Below are positions 30,995 through 41,945 of a stretch of DNA of 64,000 nt, in pieces. Origin of the DNA: Clostridium brassicae (GTDB lineage: Bacteria > Bacillota > Clostridia > Clostridiales > Clostridiaceae); the NCBI RefSeq assembly GCF_026738875.1, contig NZ_JAPQFJ010000002.1, forward strand, positions 1 through 64,000. Reading direction: 5' to 3'. The notes under the pieces were generated by a model. That model made no database searches, was not told the origin of the DNA, and was given only the letters and a program-made list of their open reading frames with translations. The stretch's first letter is position 1, and each line of letters starts with the position of its first letter. The position numbers were made by a program, and so were the translations under genes.

Positions 30995-31036
30995 AGTACC
31001 TATGAATTAAATGCAATTGTTAAGGAGGGAAGAAAA

Positions 31037-31507
31037 GTGCCAAGAAAAGGACATACACCTAAAAGAGATGTATTACCAGATCCAAAGTTTAATAGTCAAG
31101 TTATAGCAAAACTTATCAATAATGTAATGGAAGATGGTAAAAAGGGATTAGCTCAAAGAGTGTGTTATGATGCATTTGATATAATCTCAGAAAAAACAGG
31201 AAACGATCCTATAGAAGTTTTTGAATCAGCAATGAACAATATTATGCCATTATTAGAAGTAAAGGCAAGAAGAATAGGTGGAGCTACTTACCAAGTTCCA
31301 ATAGAAGTTAGAACTGAAAGAAGACAGACTTTAGGATTAAGATGGTTAATCGCAGCTGCTAACAAAAGAGGCGAAAAGTATATGAGAGAAAGATTAGCAG
31401 GAGAATTAATGGATGCTGCCAATAATACTGGTGCAGCTGTTAAAAAGAGAGAAGATACTCATAAAATGGCAGAAGCTAACAAAGCGTTTGCTCACTACAG
31501 ATACTAG
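31037..31507 (+). CDS. rpsG: 30S ribosomal protein S7
   Basis: A 156-residue protein that starts assembly of the 30S head. [14 protein letters not shown] (about 78-91) is the family signature. The start is GTG after AAGGAGG. Long leader between rpsL and rpsG may be a control site. Confidence 0.97.
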   Translation: MPRKGHTPKRDVLPDPKFNSQVIAKLINNVMEDGKKGLAQRVCYDAFDIISEKTGNDPIEVFESAMNNIMPLLEVKARRIGGATYQVPIEVRTERRQTLGLRWLIAAANKRGEKYMRERLAGELMDAANNTGAAVKKREDTHKMAEANKAFAHYRY

Positions 31508-31624
31508 TATAATTTTAAATTTAGTGATAAAACTGTTTTGGTATAATCCGAAGCAGTTTTATCCAATTCTAAATTTTAACTTTAGATAAGTATGGTAATT
31601 TATTCACTGAGAGGAGGAGAAAGT

Positions 31625-33685
31625 GTGGCAAGACAATATCCGTTAGACAAATTTCGTAACATCGGAATAATGGCACACATAGATGCTGGTAAAACTACAG
31701 CAACAGAGCGTATATTATTCTACACAGGAAGAACTCATAAAATTGGAGAAACTCATGAAGGTGCGGCTACTATGGACTGGATGGTTCAAGAACAAGAGAG
31801 AGGTATTACAATTACTTCTGCTGCAACTACTTGTTTTTGGAAAGAACACCAAATAAACATAATAGACACACCAGGACACGTAGATTTCACTGTTGAGGTT
31901 GAAAGATCATTAAGAGTACTAGATAGTGCTATAACTATATTAGATGCTAAGGGTGGGGTTGAACCTCAAACTGAAACTGTATGGAGACAGGCAGATAAAT
32001 ATAAAGTTCCAAGAATGATTTTTGTAAATAAGATGGATATATTAGGTGCTGATTTCTTTATGTCAGTAAATTCTGTAAGAGAAAGATTACGTGCTAATGC
32101 AGTACCTATACAACTTCCAATAGGAAAAGAAGATAACTACCAAGGACATATAGACCTTGTTAGAAATAAAGCTATAATTTTTGATCATGAGTTAGGAGTA
32201 AACTTTGAAGAGGTTGAAATTCCAGCTGAATTAAAAGATCAAGCTGAAGAATACAGATCTTCAATGATGGAAGCTATTGTTGAAACAGATGAAGAATTAA
32301 TGATGAAATATCTTGAAGGTGAAGAAATAAGTGAAGAAGAAATACATACAGCATTAAGAAAGGCTACTATATCTAATGAAATAGTGCCAGTATTATGCGG
32401 TACTGCATATAGAAATAAAGGAGTTCAACATTTATTAGATGCTGTTCTTGCTTATCTTCCATCACCAACAGATATAGAAGCAATTAAAGGTGTTAATGAA
32501 GACGGAGAAGAAGTTGACAGAATAGCTTCTGATGATGAACCTCTAGCAGCATTAGCATTTAAGATAGCTACTGACCCATTTGTTGGTAAGTTAGCATTCA
32601 CAAGAGTTTATTCTGGTATAATGAAGAGTGGAAGTTATGTATTTAACAGTACAAAGGGAAAGAAAGAAAGAATTGGAAGACTTGTTAAAATGCATGCTAA
32701 CCACAGGGAAGAAGTTGAAGAATTATATGCAGGTGAATTAGGTGCTATAATTGGGTTAAAGAATACAACTACTGGGGATACTTTGTGTGATGAAAACTCA
32801 CCAGTAATACTTGAAAGTATGGAATTCCCAGAACCCGTTATACATGTAGCTATAGAACCAAAGACTAAAGCAGGTCAAGAAAAAATGGGTATAGCTCTTG
32901 CTAAGCTTGCAGAAGAAGATCCAACATTCAAAACTTATACTGATCAGGAAACAGGTCAAGTAATCATAGCTGGTATGGGTGAGCTTCACCTTGAAATAAT
33001 CGTTGATAGACTTCAAAGAGAATTTAAAGTTGAATGTAACGTTGGTGCTCCTCAAGTTGCTTACAAAGAAACTATCAAGAATGCTGTTAAGGCTGAAGGT
33101 AAGTTTGTAAGACAATCTGGTGGTCGTGGACAATACGGACATTGTTGGATTGAATTAATACCGCATGAAGGAGAATATGAATTTGAAAATGCTATCGTTG
33201 GAGGAGTTATTCCAAGAGAATACGTTCCAGCTGTAGATCACGGAATTCAAGAAGCTTGCCAAAGTGGTATTTTAGGCGGATATCCAGTTATAAACTTTAA
33301 AGTTAAATGTTATGATGGTTCATACCATGATGTTGACTCATCAGAAATGGCATTTAAAGTTGCAGGTTCTATGGCATTTAAAAATGCTATGGCTAAAGCA
33401 AGTCCAGTGTTACTTGAGCCTATGATGAGAGTTGAAGTAGTTGTTCCAGAAGAATATATGGGAGATGTAATGGGAGATATCAATTCAAGAAGAGGTAGAA
33501 TTGAAGGTATGAACCCAAGAGCAGGTGCTCAAGTTATAAATTCATTTGTTCCGCTTTCAGAAATGTTTGGATATGCAACTGTTTTAAGATCAAGAACACA
33601 AGGTAGAGGAACATACACAATGGAATTTGATCATTATGAAGAAGTTCCAAAAAGTATAGCTGATAAAATTTTAGGAGATAAATAG
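31625..33685 (+). CDS. fusA: Elongation factor G
   Basis: A 686-residue translocase GTPase with all five domains. G1 A-H-I-D-A-G-K-T (about 17-24), D-T-P-G-H-V-D (about 81-87) and N-K-M-D (about 135-138) are present. GTG 31625 is chosen because GAGGAGG lies 8 nt upstream and gives the usual M-A-R-Q-Y-P-L start; the frame opens at 31592. A 10-bp hairpin GATAAAACTG/CAGTTTTATC (31526-31563) lies in the gap from rpsG. Confidence 0.97.
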   Translation: MARQYPLDKFRNIGIMAHIDAGKTTATERILFYTGRTHKIGETHEGAATMDWMVQEQERGITITSAATTCFWKEHQINIIDTPGHVDFTVEVERSLRVLDSAITILDAKGGVEPQTETVWRQADKYKVPRMIFVNKMDILGADFFMSVNSVRERLRANAVPIQLPIGKEDNYQGHIDLVRNKAIIFDHELGVNFEEVEIPAELKDQAEEYRSSMMEAIVETDEELMMKYLEGEEISEEEIHTALRKATISNEIVPVLCGTAYRNKGVQHLLDAVLAYLPSPTDIEAIKGVNEDGEEVDRIASDDEPLAALAFKIATDPFVGKLAFTRVYSGIMKSGSYVFNSTKGKKERIGRLVKMHANHREEVEELYAGELGAIIGLKNTTTGDTLCDENSPVILESMEFPEPVIHVAIEPKTKAGQEKMGIALAKLAEEDPTFKTYTDQETGQVIIAGMGELHLEIIVDRLQREFKVECNVGAPQVAYKETIKNAVKAEGKFVRQSGGRGQYGHCWIELIPHEGEYEFENAIVGGVIPREYVPAVDHGIQEACQSGILGGYPVINFKVKCYDGSYHDVDSSEMAFKVAGSMAFKNAMAKASPVLLEPMMRVEVVVPEEYMGDVMGDINSRRGRIEGMNPRAGAQVINSFVPLSEMFGYATVLRSRTQGRGTYTMEFDHYEEVPKSIADKILGDK

Positions 33686-33883
33686 TCTCTGTATATTATA
33701 AATCATTTAAACAACTAATAAGATTATTGGAGTTTTAACCTGCTATTCTAAAATAAATATTCTAAAAAAATTACAAATAGTAGTTTAAAGTCAATAATAT
33801 TAAGATATAATTAGATTAATATAAAACTATAAAAAGCTAAAAATATTTAAGCTTAACTTATAAATAATAGGAGGGAATTAAAA

Positions 33884-35065
33884 ATGGCAAGACAAAAGTT
33901 TGAAAGAACAAAGCCACATGTAAACATAGGAACAATAGGACACGTAGACCACGGTAAGACAACAACAACAGCAGCAATCACAATGACATTAGCAAAAGCT
34001 GGTGGAGCAGAAGTACAAAACTATGAAGATATAGACAAAGCACCAGAAGAAAAAGAAAGAGGAATTACAATCAACACAGCACACGTTGAATATGAAACAG
34101 AAAACAGACACTATGCACACGTAGACTGTCCAGGACACGCTGACTATGTAAAGAACATGATTACAGGGGCAGCACAAATGGATGGAGCAATCTTAGTAGT
34201 ATCAGCAGCAGATGGTCCAATGCCACAAACAAGAGAACATATACTACTAGCATCAAGAGTTGGAGTTAACCACATAGTAGTATTCTTAAACAAATCAGAC
34301 CAAGTAGACGATCCAGAATTATTAGAATTAGTAGAAATGGAAGTAAGAGAATTATTAAGCGAATATGGATTTGATGGAGATGGATGTCCAGTAGTAACAG
34401 GATCAGCGTTAAAAGCAATAGAAGAAGGCGACGATCAATGTATACTAGACTTAATGGCAGCAGTAGATGAATATATACCAACACCAGAAAGAGCTACAGA
34501 CCAACCATTCTTAATGCCAGTAGAAGATGTATTCACAATTACAGGAAGAGGAACAGTTGCAACAGGAAGAGTTGAAAGAGGAATTCTTCATGTAGGAGAT
34601 GAAATACAAATCGTAGGAATGAAAGAAGAAATAGGAAAGACAACATGTACAGGAGTAGAAATGTTCAGAAAGATGCTTGACGAAGCAATGGCAGGAGATA
34701 ACATCGGAGCATTATTAAGAGGTGTTCAAAGAGATGAAATCGAAAGAGGTCAAGTATTAGCAAAACCAGGAACAGTAACTCCACACAAAAAATTTGTAGG
34801 TCAAGTTTACGTATTAAAGAAAGAAGAAGGTGGAAGACACACTCCATTCTTTAACGGATACAGACCACAATTCTATTTCAGAACAACAGACGTAACAGGA
34901 TCAATTGCATTACCAGAAGGAGTAGAAATGGTTATGCCAGGAGATCACATAGATATGAATGTTGAATTAATAACACAAGTAGCAATGGAACCAAACCTAA
35001 GATTCGCTATCAGAGAAGGTGGAAGAACAGTAGGTTCAGGAGTTGTTACAACTATAGTAGAATAA
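33884..35065 (+). CDS. tuf: Elongation factor Tu, copy 2
   Basis: The 393-residue product is identical to that of copy 1 at 17782. The DNA is nearly identical too: I see a silent G/A difference in codon 51 (AAG versus AAA), and both genes share 22 bp past the stop. The regions before the ribosome site differ. This is the classical place for tuf after fusA. A 198-bp AT-rich gap precedes it; TATAAT at 33806-33811 may be part of a separate promoter, but no good -35 is seen. Confidence 0.98.
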   Translation: MARQKFERTKPHVNIGTIGHVDHGKTTTTAAITMTLAKAGGAEVQNYEDIDKAPEEKERGITINTAHVEYETENRHYAHVDCPGHADYVKNMITGAAQMDGAILVVSAADGPMPQTREHILLASRVGVNHIVVFLNKSDQVDDPELLELVEMEVRELLSEYGFDGDGCPVVTGSALKAIEEGDDQCILDLMAAVDEYIPTPERATDQPFLMPVEDVFTITGRGTVATGRVERGILHVGDEIQIVGMKEEIGKTTCTGVEMFRKMLDEAMAGDNIGALLRGVQRDEIERGQVLAKPGTVTPHKKFVGQVYVLKKEEGGRHTPFFNGYRPQFYFRTTDVTGSIALPEGVEMVMPGDHIDMNVELITQVAMEPNLRFAIREGGRTVGSGVVTTIVE

Positions 35066-35100
35066 TTCTATTGATTTAATTATAAATAAAGGCCTTTATG

Positions 35101-35138
35101 GATAAGAGGAGAAGGGAGAACTTTCTTCTCTTATTTTG
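35101..35138 (+). terminator. Terminator after tuf2
   Basis: ATAAGAGGAGAA (35102-35113) pairs with TTCTTCTCTTAT (35123-35134) with one wobble, followed by TTT. Confidence 0.8.
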
Positions 35139-35206
35139 AATTTAAAGTGATATATTGTATATAATTTATAAAATATAAATAAATTGATGTAAAAACTAAA
35201 AAATAC

Positions 35207-35235
35207 TTGTCAAAATCAAAAAAATATTATACAAT
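35207..35235 (+). promoter_or_regulatory. Promoter of the S10 operon
   Basis: TTGTCA (35207-35212), 17-bp spacer, TACAAT (35230-35235). It predicts an RNA start near 35242 and a 200-nt leader before rpsJ. Confidence 0.7.
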
Positions 35236-35240
35236 ATAAG

Positions 35241-35421
35241 AGTTGTAACACAACAATGGCGATGAAGCAAGAGGTTGCTGGGATTTCCAGGTTATTCTTA
35301 GCTGAGCATGTCTCGATCTTGAATCGGACGACGGTGATATGAAATGTGTAGGTGTGATTTTAAATATGCAACACCTGGAGCAGTTTACACTACACCGAAA
35401 AGTATTATGAAGTAAAGAGAT
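35241..35421 (+). ncRNA. Structured 5' leader of the S10 operon
   Basis: The ~200-nt leader holds several hairpins: GTTGT-AAC-ACAAC at the 5' end, CTGG-GATTT-CCAG, and a larger stem in which GGTGT (35351-35355) pairs with ACACC (35371-35375) inside an outer GTGTA (35346-35350)/TACAC (35391-35395) stem. No clear U-run terminator is seen. It is GC-richer than other gaps. A role in autoregulation of the operon is likely but not shown; I cannot match it to a named class with certainty. Confidence 0.55.
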
Positions 35422-35441
35422 ATGAAAAGGAGGGAAATATA

Positions 35442-35750
35442 ATGGCAAATCAAAAAATAAGAATTAGATTAAAGGCGTTTGATCACAATATTTTAGATCA
35501 ATCAGCTGAAAAAATTGTTGAAACTGCAAAGAATACAGGAGCTAAAGTGGCTGGTCCAGTACCACTACCAACTGAAAAAGATATAGTTACAATCTTAAGA
35601 GCTACTCATAAATACAAAGATTCTAGAGAACAGTTCGAAATAAGAACACATAAAAGACTTATAGATATATTAAGTCCATCACCAAAGACTGTTGATGCTT
35701 TAATGAGATTAGATTTACCTGCAGGTGTAGATATTGAAATAAAACTATAA
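35442..35750 (+). CDS. rpsJ: 30S ribosomal protein S10
   Basis: A 102-residue protein of normal length, also known as NusE in antitermination. [10 protein letters not shown] (about 5-14) and the G-P-V-P-L-P-T loop are typical. It opens the S10-spc-alpha ribosomal cluster, behind a long structured leader; ribosome site AAAGGAGGG. Confidence 0.97.
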   Translation: MANQKIRIRLKAFDHNILDQSAEKIVETAKNTGAKVAGPVPLPTEKDIVTILRATHKYKDSREQFEIRTHKRLIDILSPSPKTVDALMRLDLPAGVDIEIKL

Positions 35751-35756
35751 TTAATA

Positions 35757-35801
35757 ATCACAAGGTATTATCATGAGATATTATGATTGCTAATTTGTGA
35801 T
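35757..35801 (+). promoter_or_regulatory. Hairpin between rpsJ and rplC
   Basis: ATCACAA (35757-35763) pairs with TTGTGAT (35795-35801), with an inner ATCAT/ATGAT stem. It fills most of the 78-bp gap and ends 13 nt before the GGGAGG site of rplC. Possible translational control element. Confidence 0.4.
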
Positions 35802-35828
35802 CCGCTAATATTTAGGGAGGTGCGATAA

Positions 35829-36458
35829 ATGAAAAAAGCTATAATAGGTAGAAAATTAGGAATGACTCAAATATTTGATGAAAATGGAAAAGTTATTCCA
35901 GTTACAGTTGTAGAAGCAGGACCATGTGCAGTTGTTCAAAAGAAAAGTGAAGAAAAAGATGGATACAATGCTATCCAAATCGGATTCGGTGAAATAAGAG
36001 AAAAATTAGTTAATAAACCTGTTAAAGGTCATTTTGCAAAAGCAGGTGTAGCTTTAAAGAGAATAGTTAAAGAATTTAGATTAGAAAACATAGATGAATA
36101 TGAAGTGGGAAATGAAATAAAGGCTGATGTATTTGTAGCTGGAGATAAAGTTGATGTTTCAGGAGTTTCAAAAGGAAAGGGATTCCAAGGAACAATTAAG
36201 AGATGGAACATGCACAGAGGACCTATGGCTCACGGTTCTAAATACCATAGAGCAGTTGGTTCAATGGGAGCATCATCATTCCCATCAAGAACATTCAAAA
36301 ACAAAAAAATGCCAGGACATATGGGTAACAAAAAAACAACTGTTTTAAATCTTCAAGTTGTAAAAGTTATGCCAGAAAAAAATGTTATCTTAATTAAAGG
36401 TGGAATACCAGGTCCAAACAAAGGTTATGTTGTAATAAAAGATACAGTGAAAGCTTAA
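35829..36458 (+). CDS. rplC: 50S ribosomal protein L3
   Basis: A 209-residue early-assembly protein near the peptidyl transferase centre. The G-M-T-Q-I-F start and the long loop with [12 protein letters not shown] (about 134-145) are typical. The ribosome site is GGGAGGTG. Part of the S10 cluster, with rplD 30 bp downstream. Confidence 0.97.
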   Translation: MKKAIIGRKLGMTQIFDENGKVIPVTVVEAGPCAVVQKKSEEKDGYNAIQIGFGEIREKLVNKPVKGHFAKAGVALKRIVKEFRLENIDEYEVGNEIKADVFVAGDKVDVSGVSKGKGFQGTIKRWNMHRGPMAHGSKYHRAVGSMGASSFPSRTFKNKKMPGHMGNKKTTVLNLQVVKVMPEKNVILIKGGIPGPNKGYVVIKDTVKA

Positions 36459-36488
36459 TAAAAGTTTTTCAGGAAAGGAGGATATAGG

Positions 36489-37109
36489 ATGCCTACATTA
36501 GATTTATTTAATAGAGAAGGACAAAAAGTTGGAGATATCCAATTAGCAGATAACGTATTTGGAGTAGAAGTAAATGAAAGTGCTTTACATCAAGTTGTAG
36601 TTGCACAATTAGCAAATAAAAGACAAGGAACTCAATCAACTAAAACTAGAGCAGAAGTTTCGGGTGGAGGAAAGAAACCTTGGAGACAAAAAGGAACAGG
36701 TAGAGCAAGACAAGGATCAATAAGAGCTCCTCAATGGATCCATGGTGGAATAGTTTTTGCACCAAAACCAAGAGACTATAGAATGTCTATTCCAAAATCA
36801 ATGAGAAGAGTTGCTATGAAATCAGCATTAAGTAGCAAAGTTGTTGAACAAGAAATGATAGTTATTGAAAGCTTAGAACTAGAAGCACCAAAAACAAAAG
36901 AAATGGTTAAAATGTTAAACGCATTTGAAACTGAAAAAGCTTTAATAATTGTATCAGAATCTAATGAAAATGTTTATAAATCAGCAAGAAATATACAAGG
37001 AGTAACTGTGTTACCAGTTAACAACTTAAATGTTTATGATATATTAAAGCATGGAAAGTTTATTGTTACAAAAGAAGCGATTGCTAAAATTGAGGAGGTG
37101 TATGCATAA
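36489..37109 (+). CDS. rplD: 50S ribosomal protein L4
   Basis: A 206-residue protein lining the exit tunnel. The extended loop with [16 protein letters not shown] (about 60-75), where macrolide resistance changes occur, looks wild-type. In E. coli L4 represses the S10 operon, but that control is not known in Firmicutes. The stop overlaps the rplW start by one base. Confidence 0.97.
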   Translation: MPTLDLFNREGQKVGDIQLADNVFGVEVNESALHQVVVAQLANKRQGTQSTKTRAEVSGGGKKPWRQKGTGRARQGSIRAPQWIHGGIVFAPKPRDYRMSIPKSMRRVAMKSALSSKVVEQEMIVIESLELEAPKTKEMVKMLNAFETEKALIIVSESNENVYKSARNIQGVTVLPVNNLNVYDILKHGKFIVTKEAIAKIEEVYA

Positions 37110-37402
37110 TGGCAATGAGCAGTTATGATATTATAAGAAGACCAGTAGTAACTGAAAAAAGCATGGCTGATATGGCTGATAAAAAATACACCTTCGTTGT
37201 AGATATTCATGCTAATAAATCTGAAATTAAAAGAGCAGTAGAAGCAATATTCGATGTAAAAGTTGAATCAGTAAATACTGTTAAAGTAAATGGAAAGATT
37301 AAAAGAGTTGGAGTTCATATCGGAAAGAGAGCTGACTATAAAAAAGCAATGGTTAAGCTAACTTCAGACAGTAAAACAATAGAATTCTTCGAAGGAATGT
37401 AA
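37109..37402 (+). CDS. rplW: 50S ribosomal protein L23
   Basis: A 97-residue protein at the tunnel exit that docks trigger factor and [14 protein letters not shown] (about 8-18) is typical. The ATG overlaps the rplD stop (TAATG), and the GGAGGTG site lies inside rplD, so translation is coupled. Confidence 0.96.
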   Translation: MAMSSYDIIRRPVVTEKSMADMADKKYTFVVDIHANKSEIKRAVEAIFDVKVESVNTVKVNGKIKRVGVHIGKRADYKKAMVKLTSDSKTIEFFEGM

Positions 37403-37459
37403 TTCATTAAGCCGTTATTGGCGAAAGGCCAGATAAGCGAAAAAAAGGAGGGAATATAA

Positions 37460-38293
37460 ATGGCAGTTAAGAAGTTTAGACCGACTACACCTTCAAGAAG
37501 ACATATGACAGTTGCTACTTTTGAAGAAATAACAACAGATAGACCAGAGAGATCACTTCTTGTTTCATTGAGCAAAAAGGCAGGAAGAAATGCTCAAGGT
37601 AAGATAACTGTCCGTCATCGTGGTGGTGGAGAAAAAAGACAATATAGAATAATAGATTTTAAGAGAAATAAAGATGGAATACCTGCAAAGGTTGCTACTA
37701 TAGAGTATGATCCAAATAGAACAGCATACATAGCACTTTTAAATTATGCTGATGGTGAAAAGAGATATATAATTGCACCAGTTGGATTAAAAGTAGGAGA
37801 TACAGTAATGTCTGGTGCGGAATCTGATATTAAAGTAGGTAATGCACTTGCTCTTAAAAACATACCAGTAGGTACAGTAATTCATAATATCGAATTACAA
37901 GCTGGTAAAGGTGGTCAAATGGTTAGATCAGCTGGTTCTTCAGCTCAACTTATGGCTAAAGAAGGAAATTATGCAATCTTAAGACTTCCAAGTGGAGAAA
38001 TGAGATATGTAAGAATAGAATGTAGAGCTACAATAGGAACAGTTTCAAATCTAACAAATGACATTATTAAAGTAGGTAAAGCAGGAAGAAAGAGACATAT
38101 GGGATTCAGACCAACTGTAAGAGGATCTGTAATGAACCCTAACGACCATCCACATGGTGGTGGAGAAGGTAGAACACCTATCGGACGTCCAAGTCCAGTT
38201 ACGCCATGGGGTAAACCTACTATTGGTTATAAGACTAGAAAGAATAAAAAATATTCTGATAGCATGATAGTTAAGAAAAGAGGACAAAAGTAG
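37460..38293 (+). CDS. rplB: 50S ribosomal protein L2
   Basis: A 277-residue protein needed for subunit joining. The C-terminal G-V[14 protein letters not shown] motif (near 220-235; here [12 protein letters not shown]) includes the conserved His residue. A 57-bp gap with a small GC-rich hairpin separates it from rplW; ribosome site AAAGGAGGG. Confidence 0.98.
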   Translation: MAVKKFRPTTPSRRHMTVATFEEITTDRPERSLLVSLSKKAGRNAQGKITVRHRGGGEKRQYRIIDFKRNKDGIPAKVATIEYDPNRTAYIALLNYADGEKRYIIAPVGLKVGDTVMSGAESDIKVGNALALKNIPVGTVIHNIELQAGKGGQMVRSAGSSAQLMAKEGNYAILRLPSGEMRYVRIECRATIGTVSNLTNDIIKVGKAGRKRHMGFRPTVRGSVMNPNDHPHGGGEGRTPIGRPSPVTPWGKPTIGYKTRKNKKYSDSMIVKKRGQK

Positions 38294-38366
38294 TAATATA
38301 AAAATAAAGGGGAGAATCTCGGTTCTCTTCCTGGACTTTTTAAATTATGCGAAAGGAGGAGTCTAA

Positions 38367-38651
38367 ATGGGAAGATCAGTTAAAAAAGGACCTTATGTTA
38401 AGGAATCTTTAATAAACAAAATAGAAGCTATGAATGAACAAGGTGAAAAGAAAGTTGTAAAGACTTGGTCAAGATCATCAACAATATTCCCACAAATGGT
38501 AGGTCATACTATAGCAGTTCATGATGGTAGAAAACATGTTCCTGTTTATGTGAGCGAAGATATGGTAGGACACAAATTGGGAGAATTTGTTTTAACTAGA
38601 ACATTTAAAGGTCACGTAGATAAAAGTGAAAAATCATCACGTGTAAGATAG
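38367..38651 (+). CDS. rpsS: 30S ribosomal protein S19
   Basis: A 94-residue protein of the 30S head with the basic start [10 protein letters not shown] and the [13 protein letters not shown] block (about 69-81). The 73-bp gap after rplB holds a GAGAA/TTCTC hairpin (38324-38340 area). Ribosome site AAAGGAGG. Confidence 0.97.
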   Translation: MGRSVKKGPYVKESLINKIEAMNEQGEKKVVKTWSRSSTIFPQMVGHTIAVHDGRKHVPVYVSEDMVGHKLGEFVLTRTFKGHVDKSEKSSRVR

Positions 38652-38672
38652 TCGTAGGAAGGAGGAACTGAG

Positions 38673-39008
38673 ATGGAAGCTAGAGCTATAGCAAAGTATG
38701 TTAGAGTATCTACAACAAAGGCTGGAGTTGTCCTTGATTTAGTGAGAGGAAAAAATGTTAACGAAGCTTTCGCTATACTAAATTATACTCCAAGAAAAGC
38801 AGCTGAAGAAATTAATAAAGTATTAAAATCAGCTGTAGCAAATGCGGAAAATAATTTTAACTTAGATGTTAATAAGTTATATGTTTCAGAAGCTTATGCT
38901 AACCAAGGGCCAACTTTAAAGAGATTTAAACCACGTGCACAAGGTAGAGCATATTCAATAATGAAGAGAACTGCACATATTACACTAGTTGTTAAAGAAA
39001 GAGCATAG
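38673..39008 (+). CDS. rplV: 50S ribosomal protein L22
   Basis: A 111-residue tunnel protein. The beta-hairpin loop with [11 protein letters not shown] (about 84-94) that reaches into the tunnel is intact. GAAGGAGG site; between rpsS and rpsC as usual. Confidence 0.97.
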   Translation: MEARAIAKYVRVSTTKAGVVLDLVRGKNVNEAFAILNYTPRKAAEEINKVLKSAVANAENNFNLDVNKLYVSEAYANQGPTLKRFKPRAQGRAYSIMKRTAHITLVVKERA

Positions 39009-39023
39009 AAGGAGGGAAATAGA

Positions 39024-39689
39024 GTGGGACAAAAAGTACATCCACATGGCCTCAGAGTTGGCGTTATAAAAGATTGGGATGCTAAATGGTATGCAGATAG
39101 CAAAAAATTTGCAGATAACCTAATCGAAGATGATAAGATAAGAAAGTTTATAAAAGATAAATCTTACTCTGCAGGAATTTCTAAAATAGAAGTTGAAAGA
39201 ACTCCAAAGAGAGTTAAGGTAAATATATATACTGCTAAACCAGGAATGCTTATAGGAAAAGGCGGAAAAGGAATAGATGCATTAAAAGCAGATTTGCTTA
39301 AAGTAACTTCAGAAAAAAATGTTATAATTAACATAGTTGAAGTTAAGAAACCAGAAGGAAATGCTCAATTAATGGCAGAAAACATTGCTCATCAACTTGA
39401 AAGAAGAATATCTTTCAGAAGAGCTATGAAGCAAACTATACAAAGAGCTATGAGAAGCGGAGTAAAAGGTGTTAAAACTGCTTGCGCAGGAAGACTTGGT
39501 GGAGCTGAAATAGCTAGAACAGAGCAATACCATGAAGGAACAATACCTCTACAAACATTAAGAGCAGATATAGATTATGGATTTGCTGAAGCAGATACAA
39601 CATATGGAAAAATAGGTGTTAAAGTTTGGGTATATAATGGTGAAATTCTTCCAAAAAGAAAAGTTGAAGCAGAAGAAGTTAACCAATAA
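39024..39689 (+). CDS. rpsC: 30S ribosomal protein S3
   Basis: A 221-residue mRNA-entry protein with an N-terminal KH domain carrying [11 protein letters not shown] (about 73-83). GTG start after AAGGAGGG, giving the family start [10 protein letters not shown]. Normal length. Confidence 0.97.
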   Translation: MGQKVHPHGLRVGVIKDWDAKWYADSKKFADNLIEDDKIRKFIKDKSYSAGISKIEVERTPKRVKVNIYTAKPGMLIGKGGKGIDALKADLLKVTSEKNVIINIVEVKKPEGNAQLMAENIAHQLERRISFRRAMKQTIQRAMRSGVKGVKTACAGRLGGAEIARTEQYHEGTIPLQTLRADIDYGFAEADTTYGKIGVKVWVYNGEILPKRKVEAEEVNQ

Positions 39690-39707
39690 AGGAAGGAGGA
39701 ATAACTT

Positions 39708-40151
39708 ATGTTGATGCCAAAGAAGGTAAAACATCGTAAGCAACAACGTGGCAGAATGAGAGGAAAAGCTACAAGAGGTAATTTTCTTGCATACGGGGAT
39801 TACGGTATTCAAGCAACTGAATGTTGTTGGATGACAAGTAATCAAATAGAAGCTGCCAGAATTGCAATAAATAGATATATAAAAAGAGGAGGAAAACTTT
39901 GGATTAAGGTTTTCCCAGATAAACCAGTAACTGCAACTCCTGCTGAAACTCGTATGGGTAAAGGTAAAGGTGCTGTTGAATATTGGGTAGCTGTAGTTAA
40001 ACCTGGTAGAGTATTGTTTGAATTATCTGGAGTTCCAGAAAATGTTGCTAGAGAAGCTATGAGACTTGCTTCACATAAGCTTCCAATGAAGACTAAGTTT
40101 GTTACAAGAAGAGATTTCGAACAAATGGGTGGTGAAGTAAATGAAGGCTAA
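39708..40151 (+). CDS. rplP: 50S ribosomal protein L16
   Basis: A 147-residue protein near the A site. P-K-K-V-K-H-R-K (about 4-11) and the R-M-G-K-G-K-G loop (about 82-88) are typical. Its last 11 bp overlap the start of rpmC, so the two are translationally coupled. Confidence 0.97.
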   Translation: MLMPKKVKHRKQQRGRMRGKATRGNFLAYGDYGIQATECCWMTSNQIEAARIAINRYIKRGGKLWIKVFPDKPVTATPAETRMGKGKGAVEYWVAVVKPGRVLFELSGVPENVAREAMRLASHKLPMKTKFVTRRDFEQMGGEVNEG

Positions 40152-40350
40152 TGAGTTAAACGAATTAAAGCAAAGTTCTTCTAAGGAACTATCAACAAGA
40201 TTAAATGACTTGAAATCGGAGTTATTTAACTTAAGATTTCAATTAGCAACTGGCCAACTTGAAAACCCAATAAGAATCAGACAGGTTAAAAAATCAATAG
40301 CACAAGTCAAGACAATACTGAGAGAAAAAGAAATACAAGGGCTTAACTAA
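40141..40350 (+). CDS. rpmC: 50S ribosomal protein L29
   Basis: A 69-residue helical hairpin protein at the tunnel exit. [15 protein letters not shown] (about 31-45) is the signature. It starts inside the end of rplP (11-bp overlap). Confidence 0.96.
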   Translation: MKANELNELKQSSSKELSTRLNDLKSELFNLRFQLATGQLENPIRIRQVKKSIAQVKTILREKEIQGLN

Positions 40351-40377
40351 ATAATCAACTGAAAGGAGGATTACCAA

Positions 40378-40632
40378 GTGGAAAGAGGAAACAGAAAAAC
40401 TAGAATAGGTAGAGTCGTTTCAGATAAGATGGATAAAACTATTGTAGTTGCAGTTGAAGATAAAGTTCGTCACCCATTATATGGAAAAACAATAAATAAA
40501 ACAAGAAAATTCAAAGCTCATGATGAAAACAATCAAGCTGGAATAAATGATAGAGTTTTAATAATGGAAACAAGACCATTGTCAAAAGATAAGAGATGGA
40601 GATTAGTAGAAATCGTTGAAAAAGCTAAATAA
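40378..40632 (+). CDS. rpsQ: 30S ribosomal protein S17
   Basis: An 84-residue OB-fold protein with [14 protein letters not shown] (about 12-25). GTG start after AAAGGAGG. Normal length and place. Confidence 0.97.
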   Translation: MERGNRKTRIGRVVSDKMDKTIVVAVEDKVRHPLYGKTINKTRKFKAHDENNQAGINDRVLIMETRPLSKDKRWRLVEIVEKAK

Positions 40633-40659
40633 TTTAACGGTTGAAAGGAGGAAGTTCAC

Positions 40660-41034
40660 ATGATACAACCACAAACTCGATTAAAAGTTGCAGATAATAC
40701 TGGCGCTAAAGAAATTATGTGTATAAGAGTTTTGGGCGGTTCTAAAAGAAAGTATGGGAACATTGGAGATGTAATAGTTGCTAGCGTTAAAAGTGCAACA
40801 CCAGGCGGTGTTGTTAAAAAAGGAGACGTTATCAAAGCTGTTATAGTTAGATCCAAAAGAGGCGTAAGAAGAGCTGACGGATCTTACATAAAATTCGATG
40901 AGAATGCAGCAGTAATTATAAAAGATGATAAACAACCAAGAGGAACTCGTATTTTCGGAACAATTGCTAGGGAATTGAGAGAAAGAGATAAAGAGTTCAA
41001 CAAAATATTATCATTAGCACCTGAAGTTCTATAA
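40660..41034 (+). CDS. rplN: 50S ribosomal protein L14
   Basis: A 124-residue protein at the subunit interface. V-A-D-N-T-G-A-K (about 10-17) and the end motif with R-E-L-R-E are typical; it is two residues longer than the common 122. AAAGGAGG site. Confidence 0.97.
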   Translation: MIQPQTRLKVADNTGAKEIMCIRVLGGSKRKYGNIGDVIVASVKSATPGGVVKKGDVIKAVIVRSKRGVRRADGSYIKFDENAAVIIKDDKQPRGTRIFGTIARELRERDKEFNKILSLAPEVL

Positions 41035-41050
41035 AAAGGAGGTGGCTGTG

Positions 41051-41368
41051 ATGGCTAAAGTTCATGTAAGAAGAACAGACAAAGTAGTTGTTATTTCAGG
41101 TAAAGATAAGGGTAAAACAAGTGAAGTTCTAGCTGTATACCCAAAAAAAGGTAAGGTTTTAATTAAAGATGTAAATATTGTTACTAAACACATGAAACCA
41201 AGCAGAGAAAACATGCAAGGTGGAATTGTTAAAAAAGAAGCAGCTATAAATAGCTCAAAAGTTATGTTATACTGCACAAAATGTAATTCTGCTACAAGAG
41301 TTAGTAAAAAACTTTTAGAAGACGGAACTAAAGTTAGAGTTTGCAAAAAGTGCGGAGAAATACTATAG
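41051..41368 (+). CDS. rplX: 50S ribosomal protein L24
   Basis: A 105-residue KOW-domain assembly protein (V-I-S-G-K-D-K-G-K, about 14-22). ATG 41051 is chosen because AAAAGGAGG (41034-41042) is 8 nt upstream; the open frame from 41042 would overlap that site. The C-terminus has an extra C-T-K-C...C-K-K-C zinc-ribbon-like set, as in some clostridial L24 proteins. Confidence 0.95.
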   Translation: MAKVHVRRTDKVVVISGKDKGKTSEVLAVYPKKGKVLIKDVNIVTKHMKPSRENMQGGIVKKEAAINSSKVMLYCTKCNSATRVSKKLLEDGTKVRVCKKCGEIL

Positions 41369-41390
41369 GCTTTGAAAGGAGGGTTACCTA

Positions 41391-41930
41391 ATGAATAGAC
41401 TACAAGAAAAATACGTTAATGAAGTAGTACCTGCATTAATGGAAAAGTTCGGATATAAAAATATAATGCAAGTTCCAAAGTTAGAAAAGATAGTTATTAA
41501 TATGGGTATAGGTGAAGCTAAAGATAATGCTAAAGTGTTAGAATCAGCTGTTTCTGATTTACAACAACTTACAGGACAAAAACCTATATTAACAAGAGCT
41601 AGAAAATCTGTAGCTAACTTTAAAATAAGAGAAAATATGCCGATAGGATGCAAAGTTACATTAAGAAAACAACAAATGCATGAATTTGCTGATAAATTAA
41701 TGAATGTAGCTCTACCAAGAGTTAGAGACTTTAGAGGAGTTTCTGCTAAATCATTTGATGGTAGAGGAAACTACGCATTAGGATTAAAAGAACAAATCAT
41801 ATTCCCAGAAATAGAATATGACAAAATAGATAAAGTAAGAGGTATGGATATAATATTTGTTACTACTGCCAAGACTGACGAAGAAGCAAGAGAATTGTTA
41901 AAATGTCTTGGAATGCCATTTGCTCAATAA
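41391..41930 (+). CDS. rplE: 50S ribosomal protein L5
   Basis: A 179-residue 5S rRNA-binding protein with I-N-M-G-I-G-E-A (about 34-41), [12 protein letters not shown] and the F-R-G-V motif. AAAGGAGGG site; normal length. Confidence 0.97.
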   Translation: MNRLQEKYVNEVVPALMEKFGYKNIMQVPKLEKIVINMGIGEAKDNAKVLESAVSDLQQLTGQKPILTRARKSVANFKIRENMPIGCKVTLRKQQMHEFADKLMNVALPRVRDFRGVSAKSFDGRGNYALGLKEQIIFPEIEYDKIDKVRGMDIIFVTTAKTDEEARELLKCLGMPFAQ

Positions 41931-41945
41931 TAAGGAGGGAAAAAC

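Noticed and set aside
35227-35448. Minus-strand frame opposite the S10 leader
   Set aside because: It lies opposite a structured leader and overlaps the rpsJ start; no homology-like pattern or ribosome site.
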